Source: Durusdinium trenchii
Taxonomy: Eukaryota > Sar > Dinophyceae > Suessiales > Symbiodiniaceae
Direction: 5' to 3'
DNA: 64,000 nucleotides
Assembly: GCA_963970005.1 (NCBI GenBank)
Contig: CAXAMN010013780.1
Location: 1 to 64,000 of the forward strand
The notes under the pieces are model-generated. The model saw only the letters and a program-made list of their open reading frames with translations. It ran no database searches and was not told the origin of the DNA. The position numbers and the translations under genes are program-made. Position 1 is the first letter of the stretch, and every line of letters starts with the position of its first letter. This document shows positions 32,966-44,352 of the stretch, piece after piece.

Positions 32966-33318
32966 TACGAGAAGCAGACCGTATTCTTCGCTTTTAAATT
33001 TAAAACACAATTTTCAGCCTCGAACTGCGAACCGGCAAACCCCACCATGACAACCAGCGAAACGTGGTCAGGCTACCTGACGACCACGAGAGGCTGTTCC
33101 GAAAGACAAGAGGGCCAGCTTCCCATCCCACCCATATCAACGCGTATCAAGTAGCAATTTCCGTAAGTATTGCTTGCAGCTTTGCATATTTGTAAGGGTT
33201 GTGTGCTTGAAAATACAAAAATCAAAGTGTGTTTTAAAAATACAGTGGCCCGAGGGGACTTAATTCACCTGCGCGAAGTCTCGTCGCGCCGATTTCATGC
33301 GCAAAGTCGCCAGCGAAA

Positions 33319-33440
33319 ATGGCAGACCTGTCTGGCTCAGATGTGCTTGTCGCAAGTGCCACAATGCGGTACGGAGACAGCCATAATGGACCGTGTATTC
33401 ACAATTCTTTGACTTCAAAGTGTCTTGGAGTGACTGGCTT
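33319..33440 (+). CDS. possible first exon
   Basis: ATG in AAAATGG context opens MADLSGSDVLVASATMRYGD then SHNGPCIHNSLTSK. The frame continues into the tandem repeat at 33441. The product is not recognised. Confidence 0.3.
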
Positions 33441-33640
33441 GGAATGGCACCTTCAATTTGACCCGCGCGTGGCTTACAAAAGGTATGCTACCTTGGAATG
33501 GCACCTTCCTTCTGTAAATTTGACCCTTGCGTGCCTGACAAAAGGTCTGCTACCTTGGAATGGCACCTGCCTCATCTAAATGTTATCCTGGCGTGGCTCA
33601 CAAAAGGCATGCTTTGGAGTGGCACCTGGCATGGCTTTTA
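33441..33640 (+). repeat. 55-62 bp tandem repeat, 3-4 copies
   Basis: GGAATGGCACCT...TTGACCC..GCGTGGCTTACAAAAGG-type units start at 33441, 33496 and 33558, with a partial unit at about 33617. Unit lengths differ by indels. Confidence 0.8.
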
Positions 33641-33644
33641 TCCT

Positions 33645-33936
33645 GCGCCGAGCATCGGATGAGCTCTCCCAGCGTCCCAGAGATGCAGAAGTTCCTCCCA
33701 TGGCCCAAGCCATCGGGACCCGCAATGGCCTCAAGTGTCGAGAGACGGCGAGTTTCGGTCTTTTTCAAGCAAACGCATCCTGGGCTCCACCTCCATGTTT
33801 GTCTGAGCGTCATCTCAAACATTCTGGAGGAAGCACCTACATAAAACTTTTTTGGTCAGCTGGCCTCCCCGGAGATCACGCCACCTGGGCAGCCGCAAAT
33901 CATCAGGTCGGACTGAGGGGAGAACACCCGGAAGAG
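33645..33936 (+). CDS. putative exon with GTGAGG donor
   Basis: The plus frame contains RRASDELSQRPRDAEVPPMA, IKLFWSAGLPGDHATWAAAN and HQVGLRGEHPEE and ends GAAGAG|GTGAGG in phase 0. The start is approximate. A second plus frame is also open. The product is not recognised. Confidence 0.35.
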
Positions 33937-34291
33937 GTGAGGCAAGTCGTAGTAGAGTGAGGCTGGTACCTTTCCAATTTGAAGTCTTGAAGTCGAAATG
34001 TTAATCACCAAAGCCCCTCAAGGCCTGTGACATGTTGCATGCACCATGCACACGCTGAGTGTTAGTCCCGTCTGACCAGACCAGACCAGACCAGCCAGAG
34101 AGAGAGAGAGAGAGTTCTTGCTCGCCTACACATGCTGTTCATGTCTGGCTCAAACCTGAAACCAGCAAGGTTACTTAATGCGCACAAAGCTACTGCCCCA
34201 CCAGGTGGTCAAAAAAGTCTAGAAAACCTGGAGGAAAAGCGTCCATCCAACATCCTGAAAATCCTGAAAGACTATGTGTTTGTGAACCTAT

Positions 34292-34915
34292 CTATTTGGC
34301 AATTATACAATATTCCCAAACCAATCTGAGGTCCCCCGCTGTCCGTGCCTTCTTTGCTGGGCTCAGCTCGTAGATCCCAAGCCTCAGCTGTGTCAGGGTG
34401 CTCACGGATTGAGCGTCTGGACGGCTGTGCATAAAACCTCCAGTGAAAGGATCCAAACAGTAATACTCCTTTGCCAGCCCATTCCACCATAGATGAAGAT
34501 CACCAAGGGCCTTTATGACATCACAATCTCTTGCCACTGCTCGCGAAGCCAGTAGGCTTTTGTACCCATGGTCTGGAGATTGTGCACAGATTCGCAAGTA
34601 GCAAACCAGCTGGCCGGAACCTCTCAAATCTTTCATGCGTGGAAAAGATGCAGATCTGAGCCAGAGTGTTCATAACCTGCCAAGGTGCTGGATAGAAGCC
34701 TTGATCAAAATCCTCGTCCACGTAGATCTGGAACTCATTCTTCTCCTGCTGTGACCAGAGCGCTGCATCTGGGGACGGTTTGTATAACACTTAACCCTCC
34801 CAAGTTCAATCAGAATGCACGAAGGTGCTCCTGAATCAAAGGGTATGCGGGCTTCCAGAGAGGCAATCGAAAGGCAGGGTTGCGCTGAATTATGCAACAT
34901 GGGGCTGTTCTCCAA
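34292..34915 (-). CDS. putative exon cluster or decayed gene, minus strand
   Basis: Three successive minus frames are protein-like: 34670-34915 with SLEARIPFDSGAPSCILIEL; 34521-34790 with SQQEKNEFQIYVDEDFDQGF and YPAPWQVMNTLAQ; 34292-34636 with WWNGLAKEYYCLDPFTGGFM and LTQLRLGIYELSPAKKART. They may be separate exons or one frame-shifted sequence. DSGA recalls aspartic proteases, but the context is not convincing. Product unknown. Confidence 0.35.
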
Positions 34916-35355
34916 ACTATTTGTCCAATTCGTCTGTCGCGGATTCGTCCTAAATAGAGACTTATATACTTGCGTGAACCTTTCCTAAACCCAGGTTTGG
35001 TTGTTCACAGGTCTTCAGAACCCTGAGCTTGGTCATACGGCCCTGGAAAACAGCACACGCTGCGAGCCTTCAACACGGCAACTTGTGCAAAGAAGTTCTG
35101 GGCTCGTATTGAACTATCGCACCAAAGAAGGTCAATTCCGACCCCAGCAAATTACCTCTCGCATCGTGTACAAGCATGGCTTGAAAGGGTCTTCATGAAC
35201 TGAATCCTTCAAAGGAACTTTTGAGTAACTCCGAGCACATTATGACTATGAGAAACTCTCAAGACTTGCTGTAAGACGCCTCACTCCTTCTGCCCTTTGC
35301 TGCTACCCTTTGCAGCTCACTCATCCGGTTGTCCTTCAGGAGCTTGATCTCTGCT

Positions 35356-35479
35356 TCAAAGACATCCCCACCCTGGCAAACGCTTCAGCTCGGATTCATC
35401 CTGGGTGCGAACCATCTGTTGAAGGACTTCTTGCTTTGGGGCGGGTGCTGTTCCTTGTACACTCGTCATCTTCTCAACC
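35356..35479 (-). CDS. putative terminal exon, unknown product
   Basis: GTGACAG|GGTTGAG acceptor, then VEKMTSVQGTAPAPKQEVLQ and QMVRTQDESELKRLPGWGC to a stop at 35356. It lies on the same strand as the exons at 34292-34915 and 35739-35861 and may belong to the same gene. Confidence 0.4.
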
Positions 35480-35738
35480 CTGTCACAGACACATGTGGTT
35501 GATAGATGATACCTTTGTGAATTGAGGGGTGGAGGGAGAAACACACACACAAAGACATGAGCACCGGCCCACTGATCTCTGTCCAAGTACTTAAGCTCTT
35601 GCTGGATAGGACCAGGAGGGACTTGGAAATCCACTGGGAACTGGAGGTATTTAACTGTTTAACTGCGAACAGGTTTGATTGCCAAGAACTCCTTTTTTTG
35701 TTGTATATGGTACACGAGGTGGAGGAGGCTAAGGATAC

Positions 35739-35861
35739 CAGAAGCGTGGCCAGTCAATGAAACGCTGTTGGAATTTAGGAACTTCCTCGTGGCCAACCGA
35801 TCCGCGGCCTCTTCTCGGGACATGGCTTCGAACTCCCAGAAGCTGTGGTCCCCGATGAGGC
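35739..35861 (-). CDS. putative internal exon, unknown product
   Basis: A polypyrimidine CTTCTTTTTAAG acceptor and TTCTG|GTATCC donor enclose LIGDHSFWEFEAMSREEAAD then RLATRKFLNSNSVSLTGHAS. FWEF...SREEA faintly recalls the start of SH2 domains, but the Arg of FLVR is not visible and this is not claimed. GC3 is high. Confidence 0.45.
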
Positions 35862-36285
35862 CTTAAAAAGAAGCAGCACAAGCAGAAGCAATCAGAAGGG
35901 CCACCAAAAGCTGGACTGATGATCTTCTTTCCATTGAAGTCCATGGACAAAATTGCGGTCCGAATCGAGGCCTTGTCCTTCCTCAAACAGGAGCCAGCGG
36001 CTAGTTACCAGCCAAATCCCAGGTGGATCGCAATGGAGGTTGGCAGTTGTCCTGGCTAAACACTGAAACTCTGGATTTCAGGAGCTTCCTATATTTTACA
36101 TGTTGGCAGTAGTAGTGATGATGGATGCTCACTTCCCCATCCCATATCAACCCCCCTTCATGCGTTGATCCCAATACACCCAGCACCTTCCTGCGCACCG
36201 CATTCTGCCAAGCGTCTCAGGCTGGAGTATTCCGGCGGGAAGGGCGTGAGAGAGACCTTTCCGCATTGCTGTCATCGTGCCACAT

Positions 36286-36352
36286 GCTACTAGTAGCTTC
36301 CTGCTACTGGTAACAAGTGCATTGCTACTAGTAACGAGAGCGTTACTAGTGC
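36286..36352 (+). repeat. ACTAGTAACAAG array, forward copy
   Basis: GCTACTAGTAGC, GCTACTGGTAACAAG and GCTACTAGTAACG units. Confidence 0.7.
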
Positions 36353-36485
36353 AAAAGAGTCTCCCCACCCGTAAAGCGATTGGCGCCAAGCCGGTCCGCC
36401 AACGCCTCTGCGACCTCACTCCCCCGTCACTTCCCCCGTCACTCGACTTCGGGATGAACGATCCCTTCGCTGAATGATGAATCAA

Positions 36486-36557
36486 ATGACAGTCATCAGA
36501 AAGAGGATCATTCGCCGGGTATGACCCGGCCATCGGAATGACGGTCATTCGCCGGGT
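36486..36557. promoter_or_regulatory. cluster of TGAC-n-GTCA palindromes and GCCGGGT hairpin
   Basis: ATGACAGTCAT (36486-36496) and GAATGACGGTCATTC (36536-36550) are dyads with a one-base spacer. Between them GCCGGGT-ATG-ACCCGGC (36514-36530) is a short hairpin, and TCATTCGCCGGGT occurs twice. The dyads resemble protein-binding sites, but no gene is placed beside them. Confidence 0.35.
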
Positions 36558-37070
36558 GATTAGAAATGCATCAGATGTCGGTCCGGCCTTCTGCCAGGAA
36601 ACCCGCTTGTACTTGCCGTTGACTTGCAGCCTGGCTTAGGACACTCTGGACGACCGTAGCCACTTGGTCTTCCTGTGTGTGGGTGTGTGCGTGTGTGACT
36701 TCACTGCCACTGATCATGCGTTCTAAGAGCAAGGAATGCCTTGATCCTTACCCTCCCAATAACTGCCATAGAAACTGGTGGACCACAAGGTACAAGAATT
36801 TCATCTTACAAACGCTGTCTGGCAGTCTCCTTGATTGTTCCACAAAGGGTACTTCTACTGACCAGAACGCAACTACAAAAAATCCTGTGCTGTCAGCATC
36901 AGCACGAACCAAACAACTCTGGTGCTTCAGTTCTTTCATATCCCAACTGGTCCAAAAATGACACTTGTCACAACTCTCATGGGCCTCTCAAAATGTCCAT
37001 TAAAGAAAACGAACAAGATTCGGAGACCCCCCCAAAGTCCTAGTCTACCTTTCCCTTGCACATCTGAGAA

Positions 37071-37322
37071 ATGTCAGTAAAAGAAATCAACGAACACCTG
37101 ACCTACCAATGTCGACCATACGGGGTCGACCCCGTCGCGCGCCTGAGCTCAAAGCGGTCACCTGGCTGGCCCACGATCTTCCAGCTCTGGGACCTCGCAC
37201 CGATCCGCACCGATTCGCCCGTGCGAGGTCAAGCGACCGGCCCTGACCAACGGAGGCGTTGCGACCATAAACAGAACGGCCCTAAAGAGTCATGGCAGAG
37301 GAGTCCAACAGAACATCAATAA
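37071..37322 (+). CDS. possible ORF, unknown product
   Basis: An ATG frame of 83 codons: MSVKEINEHLTYQCRPYGVD, then RSPGWPTIFQLWDLAPIRTD, ending in a Gln/Arg-rich tail. No splice site or domain support. Confidence 0.3.
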   Translation: MSVKEINEHLTYQCRPYGVDPVARLSSKRSPGWPTIFQLWDLAPIRTDSPVRGQATGPDQRRRCDHKQNGPKESWQRSPTEHQ

Positions 37323-38409
37323 ATCACAGGAATTAGAGACTGCCAGTTGAAAGCTCAGCTGGTGGGTATGCATCCGAGCCTAGCTTGTCGAGTCATCAAA
37401 AGGAAAGCCATGCCAATGAAACGACATGTTTAAACTTCGGGCGACTGTACTGCGAAAGCATCATTTCATTGAAACCCTGCACATTCAACCTTTTTATAGG
37501 TGGTGGCGGGCCGTCTCCGTCGACAAGGGTCACTCCAGAACAGAATAGAACAGCTTATCCCGAAAACATGATGATTGCGCATTCCACAAACATGTGTACA
37601 TTCACAAATCTATACACTATTTCCCCCGGTTCCCCCACTCATTCTCTATGGACAACGGGAGAATCTCAGACTTCATCGTCTCCACCAGATGGATCTAGGA
37701 GCCCCAAACAAGTCGTGCCAGTACGGAACCCAACGCCCAGCACATCCACATGCACTGGAGAAGCTGGTGCCCTACAACTGTTGAGGCACCTCTAGCTTAG
37801 TGTCAATTTGGAAACGGAGAGAAATTTATGGTATAGCAAGCCCAAACCTCTTCCCCACCACCACAGCCTTGACACACCATCGTCAGGTCCAAGGACGATC
37901 GAATCAGAAATCTCCAGATTGCCTGGATGCAGCACCTCACAGCTCGGCGCAATCTCTTTGGTGCAACACACCGCCTGTTCCCAATGCAAGGCATGGTGTC
38001 CCATCCAACACATGCCCATGAAATCCCCCGGCCTTGCTGGCGTGTCTCATGGGTGGTGATGCGTTTGTTTTGTTGTGATGTGTGCGCTGTAGCTGTAGAA
38101 TGTTGCTCTTGGATGGATTTTGGTTGCGTCAACCACCCCCCCAGCCCACCGTACTGTATCTCTTCATCCTCTTCGTCTTTTTCGTCTTCTTGGTCTTGTT
38201 TGTTCTCATTGTCCTCATTCTTCTGTCCGATACGCTCGGCTCAACTCTGGGTTTCTACCAACGATCATGTCCCAGAACTATTCTATCTTTTTGTCCCCAG
38301 TTAATTTCGACAAGATTAACTTGTCGCAGTTTCACCATATCAATTCTTATACTGAGACATGCACGGCATAAATCTTTCATACAAGCATATGACTGTGGAC
38401 ATCACCGCG

Positions 38410-38470
38410 GCCTCCCGGCAACCCTGCATCTCGGCTAGTGAGAGTCCGGCAGGGTTGCCGGAGGCTTTTT
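38410..38470 (+). repeat. GC-rich 17-bp hairpin followed by T5
   Basis: GCCTCCCGGCAACCCTGC (38410-38427) pairs with GCAGGGTTGCCGGAGGC (38449-38465) with one bulged C and a 21-nt loop, followed by TTTTT. It looks like a bacterial intrinsic terminator or a fold-back repeat. In a eukaryotic context the latter is more likely. Confidence 0.7.
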
Positions 38471-38579
38471 AAATATGAATCATTGAAAGTAAATAGAATC
38501 TAAAACATGTTCGTCAGCGGGGAAGCTACCAATCCTCCTGCACAACTCCCACAAACCTTAGAAGAATACTGTGTGCCAT

Positions 38580-38865
38580 GCTCTCCTGGGCTTGCGACAC
38601 TGATGTGCAATCCATCTTTGGTCTGCAAGCTGATTGATTCTTTGGCCACGTTCCACCAAGCTCTTTGCCCGCTGGGATCTCCCACACATTGCGGATCTCG
38701 ATCAAGCCAGATCTGGAACTTCTCCCAGCCTCGGACGCCGGGCGCTCGGCCTTTTTGGGCTCGCGGGGACGTTGGGGAATTCATGGGCCTCATTCCAGAA
38801 TGGAAGCTTGAGCTGGTGAGCCTGGGATCACATCTTGGTTCTTGGACAGAAACTAGACTGCACAT
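38580..38865 (-). CDS. possible exon, unknown product
   Basis: The minus frame includes RGWEKFQIWLDRDPQCVGDP and RAWWNVAKESISLQTKDGL. The plus strand is also open (38507-38944). No domain is recognised. Confidence 0.25.
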
Positions 38866-38949
38866 CTATCTATCCCCAACAACTGCCCAATGCAATGTCG
38901 GAAAGCTTGTCCACCAACAGCATCAAAGCCGCATGATGCAATAAAAAGT

Positions 38950-40500
38950 GTGTAGGCTCTGCGATCTAATCGCCATCTCAGGCTGAAGGTCGGAAGCCAC
39001 GACTGCTACTTCCTACGAAGATCCTGGAGCTTGGAGAGAGAGCCAAGTGCTCTCTCCTGGTTGGATGAGAGTTCCCCTTTCACACCGGAGGCCGGTCTCC
39101 GAGGCTCCGGCCGGTCTGCCGAAGGGTCACGACACACGCAAAGCTTCGCTCGCTTCGCTCATCGTCCTTGCACCAACGTTCTCAATAGGCTCAGGATGTG
39201 TTGGAGAGACAGACAGTGTTAGAATAGGAAGACCCCCAAAGACTTTTACCGACAAAAGCAAACCAACTTCCAATTGCCTGGCTGGGCGGGGTCTCTATAT
39301 TCTGCACCCTAAGAGGTTGTCTCAGTCCTCGCTGGGCGATAGCAGTAAACCATCCTTCCAGGAAGTCATCGTCCCAACCACATAGAAGCCCGAGCTCATG
39401 ACGATCACATCCTCTCCAGTTGACGAACTCGTCGACGAACCATGCAAAGCAGGCTTCACAGGTTTTGACCAATCTAATCAGGCGAAGGCATCTCGCAGTT
39501 GAAGGAAGGACATGTAGTGCAAGGACCACACAGGAGTTTAAATTTGTCCAAGGCTACATCCAATGCAGTTATCCCACAAGCAAAGCATGCAATCTGTGTA
39601 TTCAGACTACCAATTTTGGAGCTGGGTCAACATGATAACATGCCTAGTATCATCCATCTACAGTACCATTCCAAAATGTATCAGCTAAACGACGATCCTC
39701 CAAGCCGGTGAATAGGGTTCAAGCATGTTCGATCCAAGGAAACTATTTCGGATCGACGGGTTGAAACTGATATCCTCAATTTGATCATGATCCTCACTCC
39801 ACCTCTATATGTTACATAAGTTACGTAAGAATATATATATATATATCCAGGATCCCTTCGCCCCGCGGTGTCACCAGCGCCACCAGCCTTCTGACGGCTC
39901 TCAGTCGGCCACCAGGACACGCGTTTGGGCCGACCAAGCGCCTGCACTAGTCGGTTAGGGCCATGCCACAAGAATGGCCAAATGCCACGGGTCAGCTGGC
40001 CGTTCTGACCATAACATGCTTGGGAAGCTTGGCAAATGTTGCTCTAAGCATCGAAATCTCACTTGTTGCTGGTGTCCAGAACACTTTGGGACAGTCACTC
40101 AAATCAAAAAGCTCTAAGCGACAAGAAAGTGCATTGACATTGATAGAGCAATCTTGTGGTTTGATGGGCAAGTCTACCCGATATACGGACCTCTCAAGGA
40201 GAACCCAATTGGTCAGAGACCTGTGCAGTAGAAAACCATTCATCGACCGTCGATTGGACCCAACTGTTTTGCTAAGGGCACTATGTTGCCGGTTGATCCC
40301 CCGTCATCATCAAACCACGTCCCCTGCCAAACAAGACCTTGGGCACGGAGGAGTTTTGATATTTTCAGCACTGCAAAACAATGTTGTAAAGAAAAATCAG
40401 TTGGTCACTTCTCTGGGCCTCAATTGTCAAACAGCCACCTGCTAGTGATCGATCTACACATGCAGTGCGGCAAGGCTCGCTTAAGCTGTCCTTTTAGAAC
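38950..40500. other. no firmly supported gene
   Basis: Medium-length frames occur on both strands (39963-40445 plus, 39992-40243 minus) without splice or motif support. An (AT)8 tract lies at 39831-39846. Confidence 0.4.
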
Positions 40501-40980
40501 GTAAGGAGTCCTTGATTCACCTGTCCTTGGACGGGCCGACTCGAGCAGCGGGAGTCATTCCAACTTTGCGGCGGTTTTGGGGAGGCTCCAACGCCAACCC
40601 AAACACAGATCTAGCGAATCTAGCTGTTAGCTGCGGCTCCGGTTCTGGCACAAGGCAATCCAAAACGGAAGTTCCCTCGCTGGCACCAAACCAACCAGGT
40701 TCGCTCAAAGGGCCTTGTGCGGGTACTTCACCGAAACCAATTGTTGAGCATTGGTACCTGGCCAGGTTGGAAGTGACATAAGCCAGTGGCGTGCGTCTTG
40801 ACAAATCTCTGTTACTCCCACTGTGAACCTTTGCAGGTCTTCCAAATGTCAGCAAACTACCAGCTAGGCAGCACATCTGGAGTATCAGTTCGCTTCCACC
40901 AGCTGAGCAACGTACTCGGCAAATAAATTTGCTTCATGCACACATATGTGTATATTATATATATATATACAAATATATTA

Positions 40981-41400
40981 TATATGCAATTTGCCATGTG
41001 CAAGGCTTTTGGTCTAGTCTTGGACTTGGATGTCGCGAAAACCAGGTGTCTTTGTTCAGTTACGCGTTTGAGAAGTAACACAGGCCGGGGCCCAACAACA
41101 AACTTACATGGACCAACTTCTGCAGTCATGCTTGATGTCTGTCAACATGTTTGGAAAAGATTTCAGCGCAGGACCGTCCTTAGTCAACGCAAAACTGCCC
41201 GAGGAATCCCACTGCAACTAATGGTGGTTCACGGATGGAAACCAACCTTCGACAAGAAAGTCATCAATCAGAATCTGAATGAACAGCATCCAACAAAAAA
41301 TCTCCCGCGTCACTCCCTCACCTCCATCACTCACGCTACCCTCCTTCGCACCGCCGTGCTCTGCCACGTCACCGCTTTCCGCCGTTTGCCAAGTGGCCTG
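40981..41400 (+). CDS. possible coding stretch, unknown product
   Basis: Part of a 210-codon plus frame with KAFGLVLDLDVAKTRCLCSV, LDVCQHVWKRFQRRTVLSQR and GIPLQLMVVHGWKPTFDKK. It starts in a TA-rich tract (40950-40985) and has no recognised domain. Confidence 0.3.
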
Positions 41401-41429
41401 TACCGAAGGCGGCCACGCTCGCCAGCTGC

Positions 41430-41672
41430 GTGGTGGCAGTGGCCCCGATGGCCTCCGTCAAGAAGCTCAGCCTGGAGGGTCAAATGCATGGACCGTTCGC
41501 CGTTCGCATATATATATATATATATCAGGAACCGAAGGAGGCCTGGAGGACGATTGCCCGACGCCTAGTCTGCTCCAAACCTAGTCTGCTGCAACTGCAA
41601 AGGAATGTCCAAAAGATATCCGAGCCCTTCAAATCAATCCAAGTCGACTTTCACCCAACTAGTACCAACTAG
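41430..41672 (+). CDS. putative exon carrying an in-frame (AT)9
   Basis: The plus frame reads VAVAPMASVKKLSLEGQMHG, PFAVR, then IYIYIY encoded by the (AT)9 at 41508-41525, then QEPKEAWRTIARRLVCSK. Dropping the 18 bp leaves a natural-looking protein segment in the same frame. The product is not recognised. Confidence 0.4.
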   Translation: MVAVAPMASVKKLSLEGQMHGPFAVRIYIYIYQEPKEAWRTIARRLVCSKPSLLQLQRNVQKISEPFKSIQVDFHPTSTN

Positions 41673-42334
41673 CATTCCTCGCACCTTCCAAGATCCAATG
41701 GCCAGACCGCATCAAGAGTGGAAGGCACTGAAAGACACGCATTGTACATGGCAGGTCTCTTGACAACATCTTTCTCATTGAGATCTGGGGTGAGCATACT
41801 CAACACAGCCTCGTCGGACTTGCTATTGAATTGGAGCCCCACCCTACTGCCCTGCCAAGCAGGCTTGGCACCAAGCTGTGGCCAGGCCTGGGAGCTTCTT
41901 CCAAAGCCAGGAGCTGATGAAGGTGAAGCTGGGGTCCGTAAAGGCTTTTGCCCTCAGCGCTCTGCTGGCAGAACTCAGAGGTCAAACCTTCATGGCTAAA
42001 AAATTTCTTTGGTCATCTTTGGTCCATCTCAGGGTCATTCAAAGCGTCGGGAGATGTCAGTGCCATGGGGTTGCCAGCAAATTCCCAAATAAGCCTCTGT
42101 TCCGGTCTGCTGCACTGAGCTGAGCCAAGCTAAATATCAAATCGTGGTTACCTGATTGGTCGCTGAACACAGCTCTGTTGATCACTTAAACTAAACCGCC
42201 AGTGGCCGGGTGGGCCTTGCAGATACGGTTTTTCTAGTACAAAAACACACAGACTCTCACCATCGCACGATACATGTTTGCTTCACTCTGGAATCTGGAA
42301 GTAGAACAAATCTTGAACTCAACATACCTCAACC

Positions 42335-42814
42335 ATGGCCTATGCCAAATGGGCACGTCATGGACCTGTTCGCAATACAAAACAATCAAAGCTCTTAAAG
42401 GTCGTCGAGTCACCAGCAGCAGCAGCGTTCGTGCCAGCGACGCCAACCCGCTGCAAGCACCCAAGTGTCCCCAGGTCGCCTCGCGCGGTTGGCCATGTTG
42501 GCCCCTCCAAGCCAGTGGAAAGCAATCCAAAACTGTCGCTTTCGAGTCCGTCCCAAGACCAAAGCGCCACCGGAGAACCGACCAAGCCAGCCGCCCCACC
42601 GGCCACCCCACCGCCGCGGCCTTGGCACAGGAGGCCACCACTGGCGCCTTGTGGCGCTCGCCGTGCGCCAGCGCCTGCTGCAAGACCTTCAGCTCCAAGG
42701 CGTCGGACCTCGCACGTTTCGACCGAACCTCGAACCGGGGCTGAATTTGAGGCTGGTGAAGCTGATCAGAAGGGGGCCCCTTCCACCAGCTTCGAAGTGG
42801 GTAGACATGGGTAA
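42335..42814 (+). other. GC-rich region open in several frames
   Basis: A Pro/Ala-rich plus frame (42335-42814), a second plus frame (42465-43151) and a minus frame (42234-42857) are all open over the same GC-rich bases. At most one can be coding and none has a recognised domain. Confidence 0.3.
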
Positions 42815-43199
42815 ACGGGTAAACCATCCTTCTCCAACTACCTGTCTCCACAGCCATCCCTTGTTCAGCTCATGGCTGTTTTTCCTCCCCTCTATAAAGC
42901 AAAGGAATACAATGAGTTGGAAACGTTGCGTGGAAACCATTTCCTTAGCCTTATATAAGAGTTTGCAAGGCCTCACAACCGACGCTCACTTTCGGCGCAC
43001 AGGGAGTTTGTCTCTGATATTGCCAGAAAGGCAAATACGGCGGCCACGGTGCAACAAACAGCCTTCGTGCAGGCATACAATGTACACGGCATTTGACAGG
43101 TATGGATCCAAAATAACCTATCAAGGAAAACTGTGCAAAAGCAAAATATAAAGCAATGTCCCGTGGCCCACCATCTTGGTGTAGACCTAGTCGTGTGCA

Positions 43200-43346
43200 A
43201 CATGTGCGACCGCTCCTTCCGACCAGTGGCAGGGCTCCTTTGGAGCTGGTCTCCACGGCGTCCACCACAGCAAAGGGCACCCCAGCATCTCTCTGAGCCT
43301 CCAGGGACTGCCGCACTTCTCCCAGCTTCAGTTTAAGGTTGAGCAC
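43200..43346 (-). CDS. putative exon, unknown product
   Basis: The minus frame reads NLKLKLGEVRQSLEAQRDAG then VPFAVVDAVETSSKGALPLV, with GC3 above 65 percent and a short amphipathic helix. Boundaries are approximate. Confidence 0.4.
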
Positions 43347-43496
43347 CGAAGAATGGGTTTGTTCATGATGGCTTATTTACCTATTATCTGATCGATCTGA
43401 ATCTGCTTGCTTCTACAGCATCCATGAATCGGTGTTCAACTATTATAGATCAAACAAGTCGTTGAAGGAGTCATGTCATGGGCAATAATCTCAGGG

Positions 43497-43654
43497 TCAA
43501 AATCTGGCAGCCAACTCAGCCTGAGCCATGAGGTCCACCATGGCCGCACTTGAAGGTGCAGAAACCAGCTTGACATCCGGGCCTGGTGGAGAGGAACGTT
43601 TCTTGCCGCAAGGCAAGACATGCAAAACAACTGCCACATCAAGGAAATGTTGAT
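43497..43654 (-). CDS. putative terminal exon, unknown product
   Basis: After TTGTTCGTTGCAG the minus frame gives HFLDVAVVLHVLPCGKKRSS, PPGPDVKLVSAPSSAAMVDL and MAQAELAARF, then a stop at 43497. The acceptor is pyrimidine-rich and the end is clean. The product is not recognised. Confidence 0.5.
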
Positions 43655-44195
43655 CTGCAACGAACAAGAACAGAATATTAACATTTGAGGCCATAGGGAC
43701 ACCACCGGTAGGGTCCAGTCTATCCCAGGACCTTCTATCATTTCTTCATCTCCTGCCATCGCCCCCATGGCATGGCCAGAGTGCCCAGATTTGCCCGAGT
43801 GGCCCAACCCGAGTGCCCGAGTGGCGGAGAATTTGAGTTTGAGTCCATCTCTGGTGAGTTCACGACGGATGATATGACTCAAGTTCTGGCTATTCAACCA
43901 CCTGAAACGACCTGTGGGAGAAAGAGGCAAAGCGGTTTCGAGCAGTCTCGGTATCAAAATCCCGGCTGCGATGTTGCAATGAGCGGTTAGTGCCTATCAG
44001 GTTGTCCAATGCTCTTGCCCTCAACTTGTTGCTTGGCAAAATCGGCCTGGCCAGGCTTGGATAGCTCAAAGTGAACGAGTTCTTCTGAAGTCTTCGCCAC
44101 CCGACCGCTCCGATGCCACGACCCCCCTCGTCCCGGCACGGCCTCGGCTGTTCACCGCGGAGCCGACCTCATGCAACAACAAGCCGACCTACAAG

Positions 44196-44282
44196 GAACA
44201 AGAAACTACTAGGGGCTCCTGGCATCGCTACTAGGAGCGGGGCTCCTGGCCTTACCTCTAGGAGCAAGGACGCTACTAACTA
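44196..44282 (+). repeat. CTACTAGG array, forward copy
   Basis: ACTACTAGGGGCTCCTGGCA, CTAGGAGCGGGGCTCC and AGGAGCAAGGACGCTACT units. It lies immediately downstream (on the minus strand) of the cystatin-like exon. Confidence 0.75.
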
Positions 44283-44352
44283 GAAAGGAGCTGTGACACC
44301 GACACCTGGTGCAGGTGACCCATTCTTCCCAATTCGGGAAATCCGTGTTTAC

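Noticed and set aside
32660..33154. 164-codon hydrophobic membrane protein
   Set aside because: The Phe/Leu/Cys run is explained by the T-rich tract; composition is not that of a natural membrane protein with loops.
34810..34860. DSGA retropepsin-like active site as proof of an LTR retrotransposon
   Set aside because: Four residues are too little; no reverse transcriptase, RNase H or integrase motif is nearby.
36654..36672. CCGTAGCCACTTGGTCTT as a relic of the dinoflagellate spliced leader
   Set aside because: Only the first nine bases match the known leader cleanly; the rest needs several mismatches and a gap, so chance is the simpler explanation.
38410..38470. bacterial rho-independent terminator indicating bacterial contamination
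   Set aside because: Neighbouring sequence has no bacterial gene structure; kept only as a hairpin.
42234..43151. Three overlapping long ORFs as nested genes
   Set aside because: High local GC removes stops in all frames; none has splice or domain support beyond the others.
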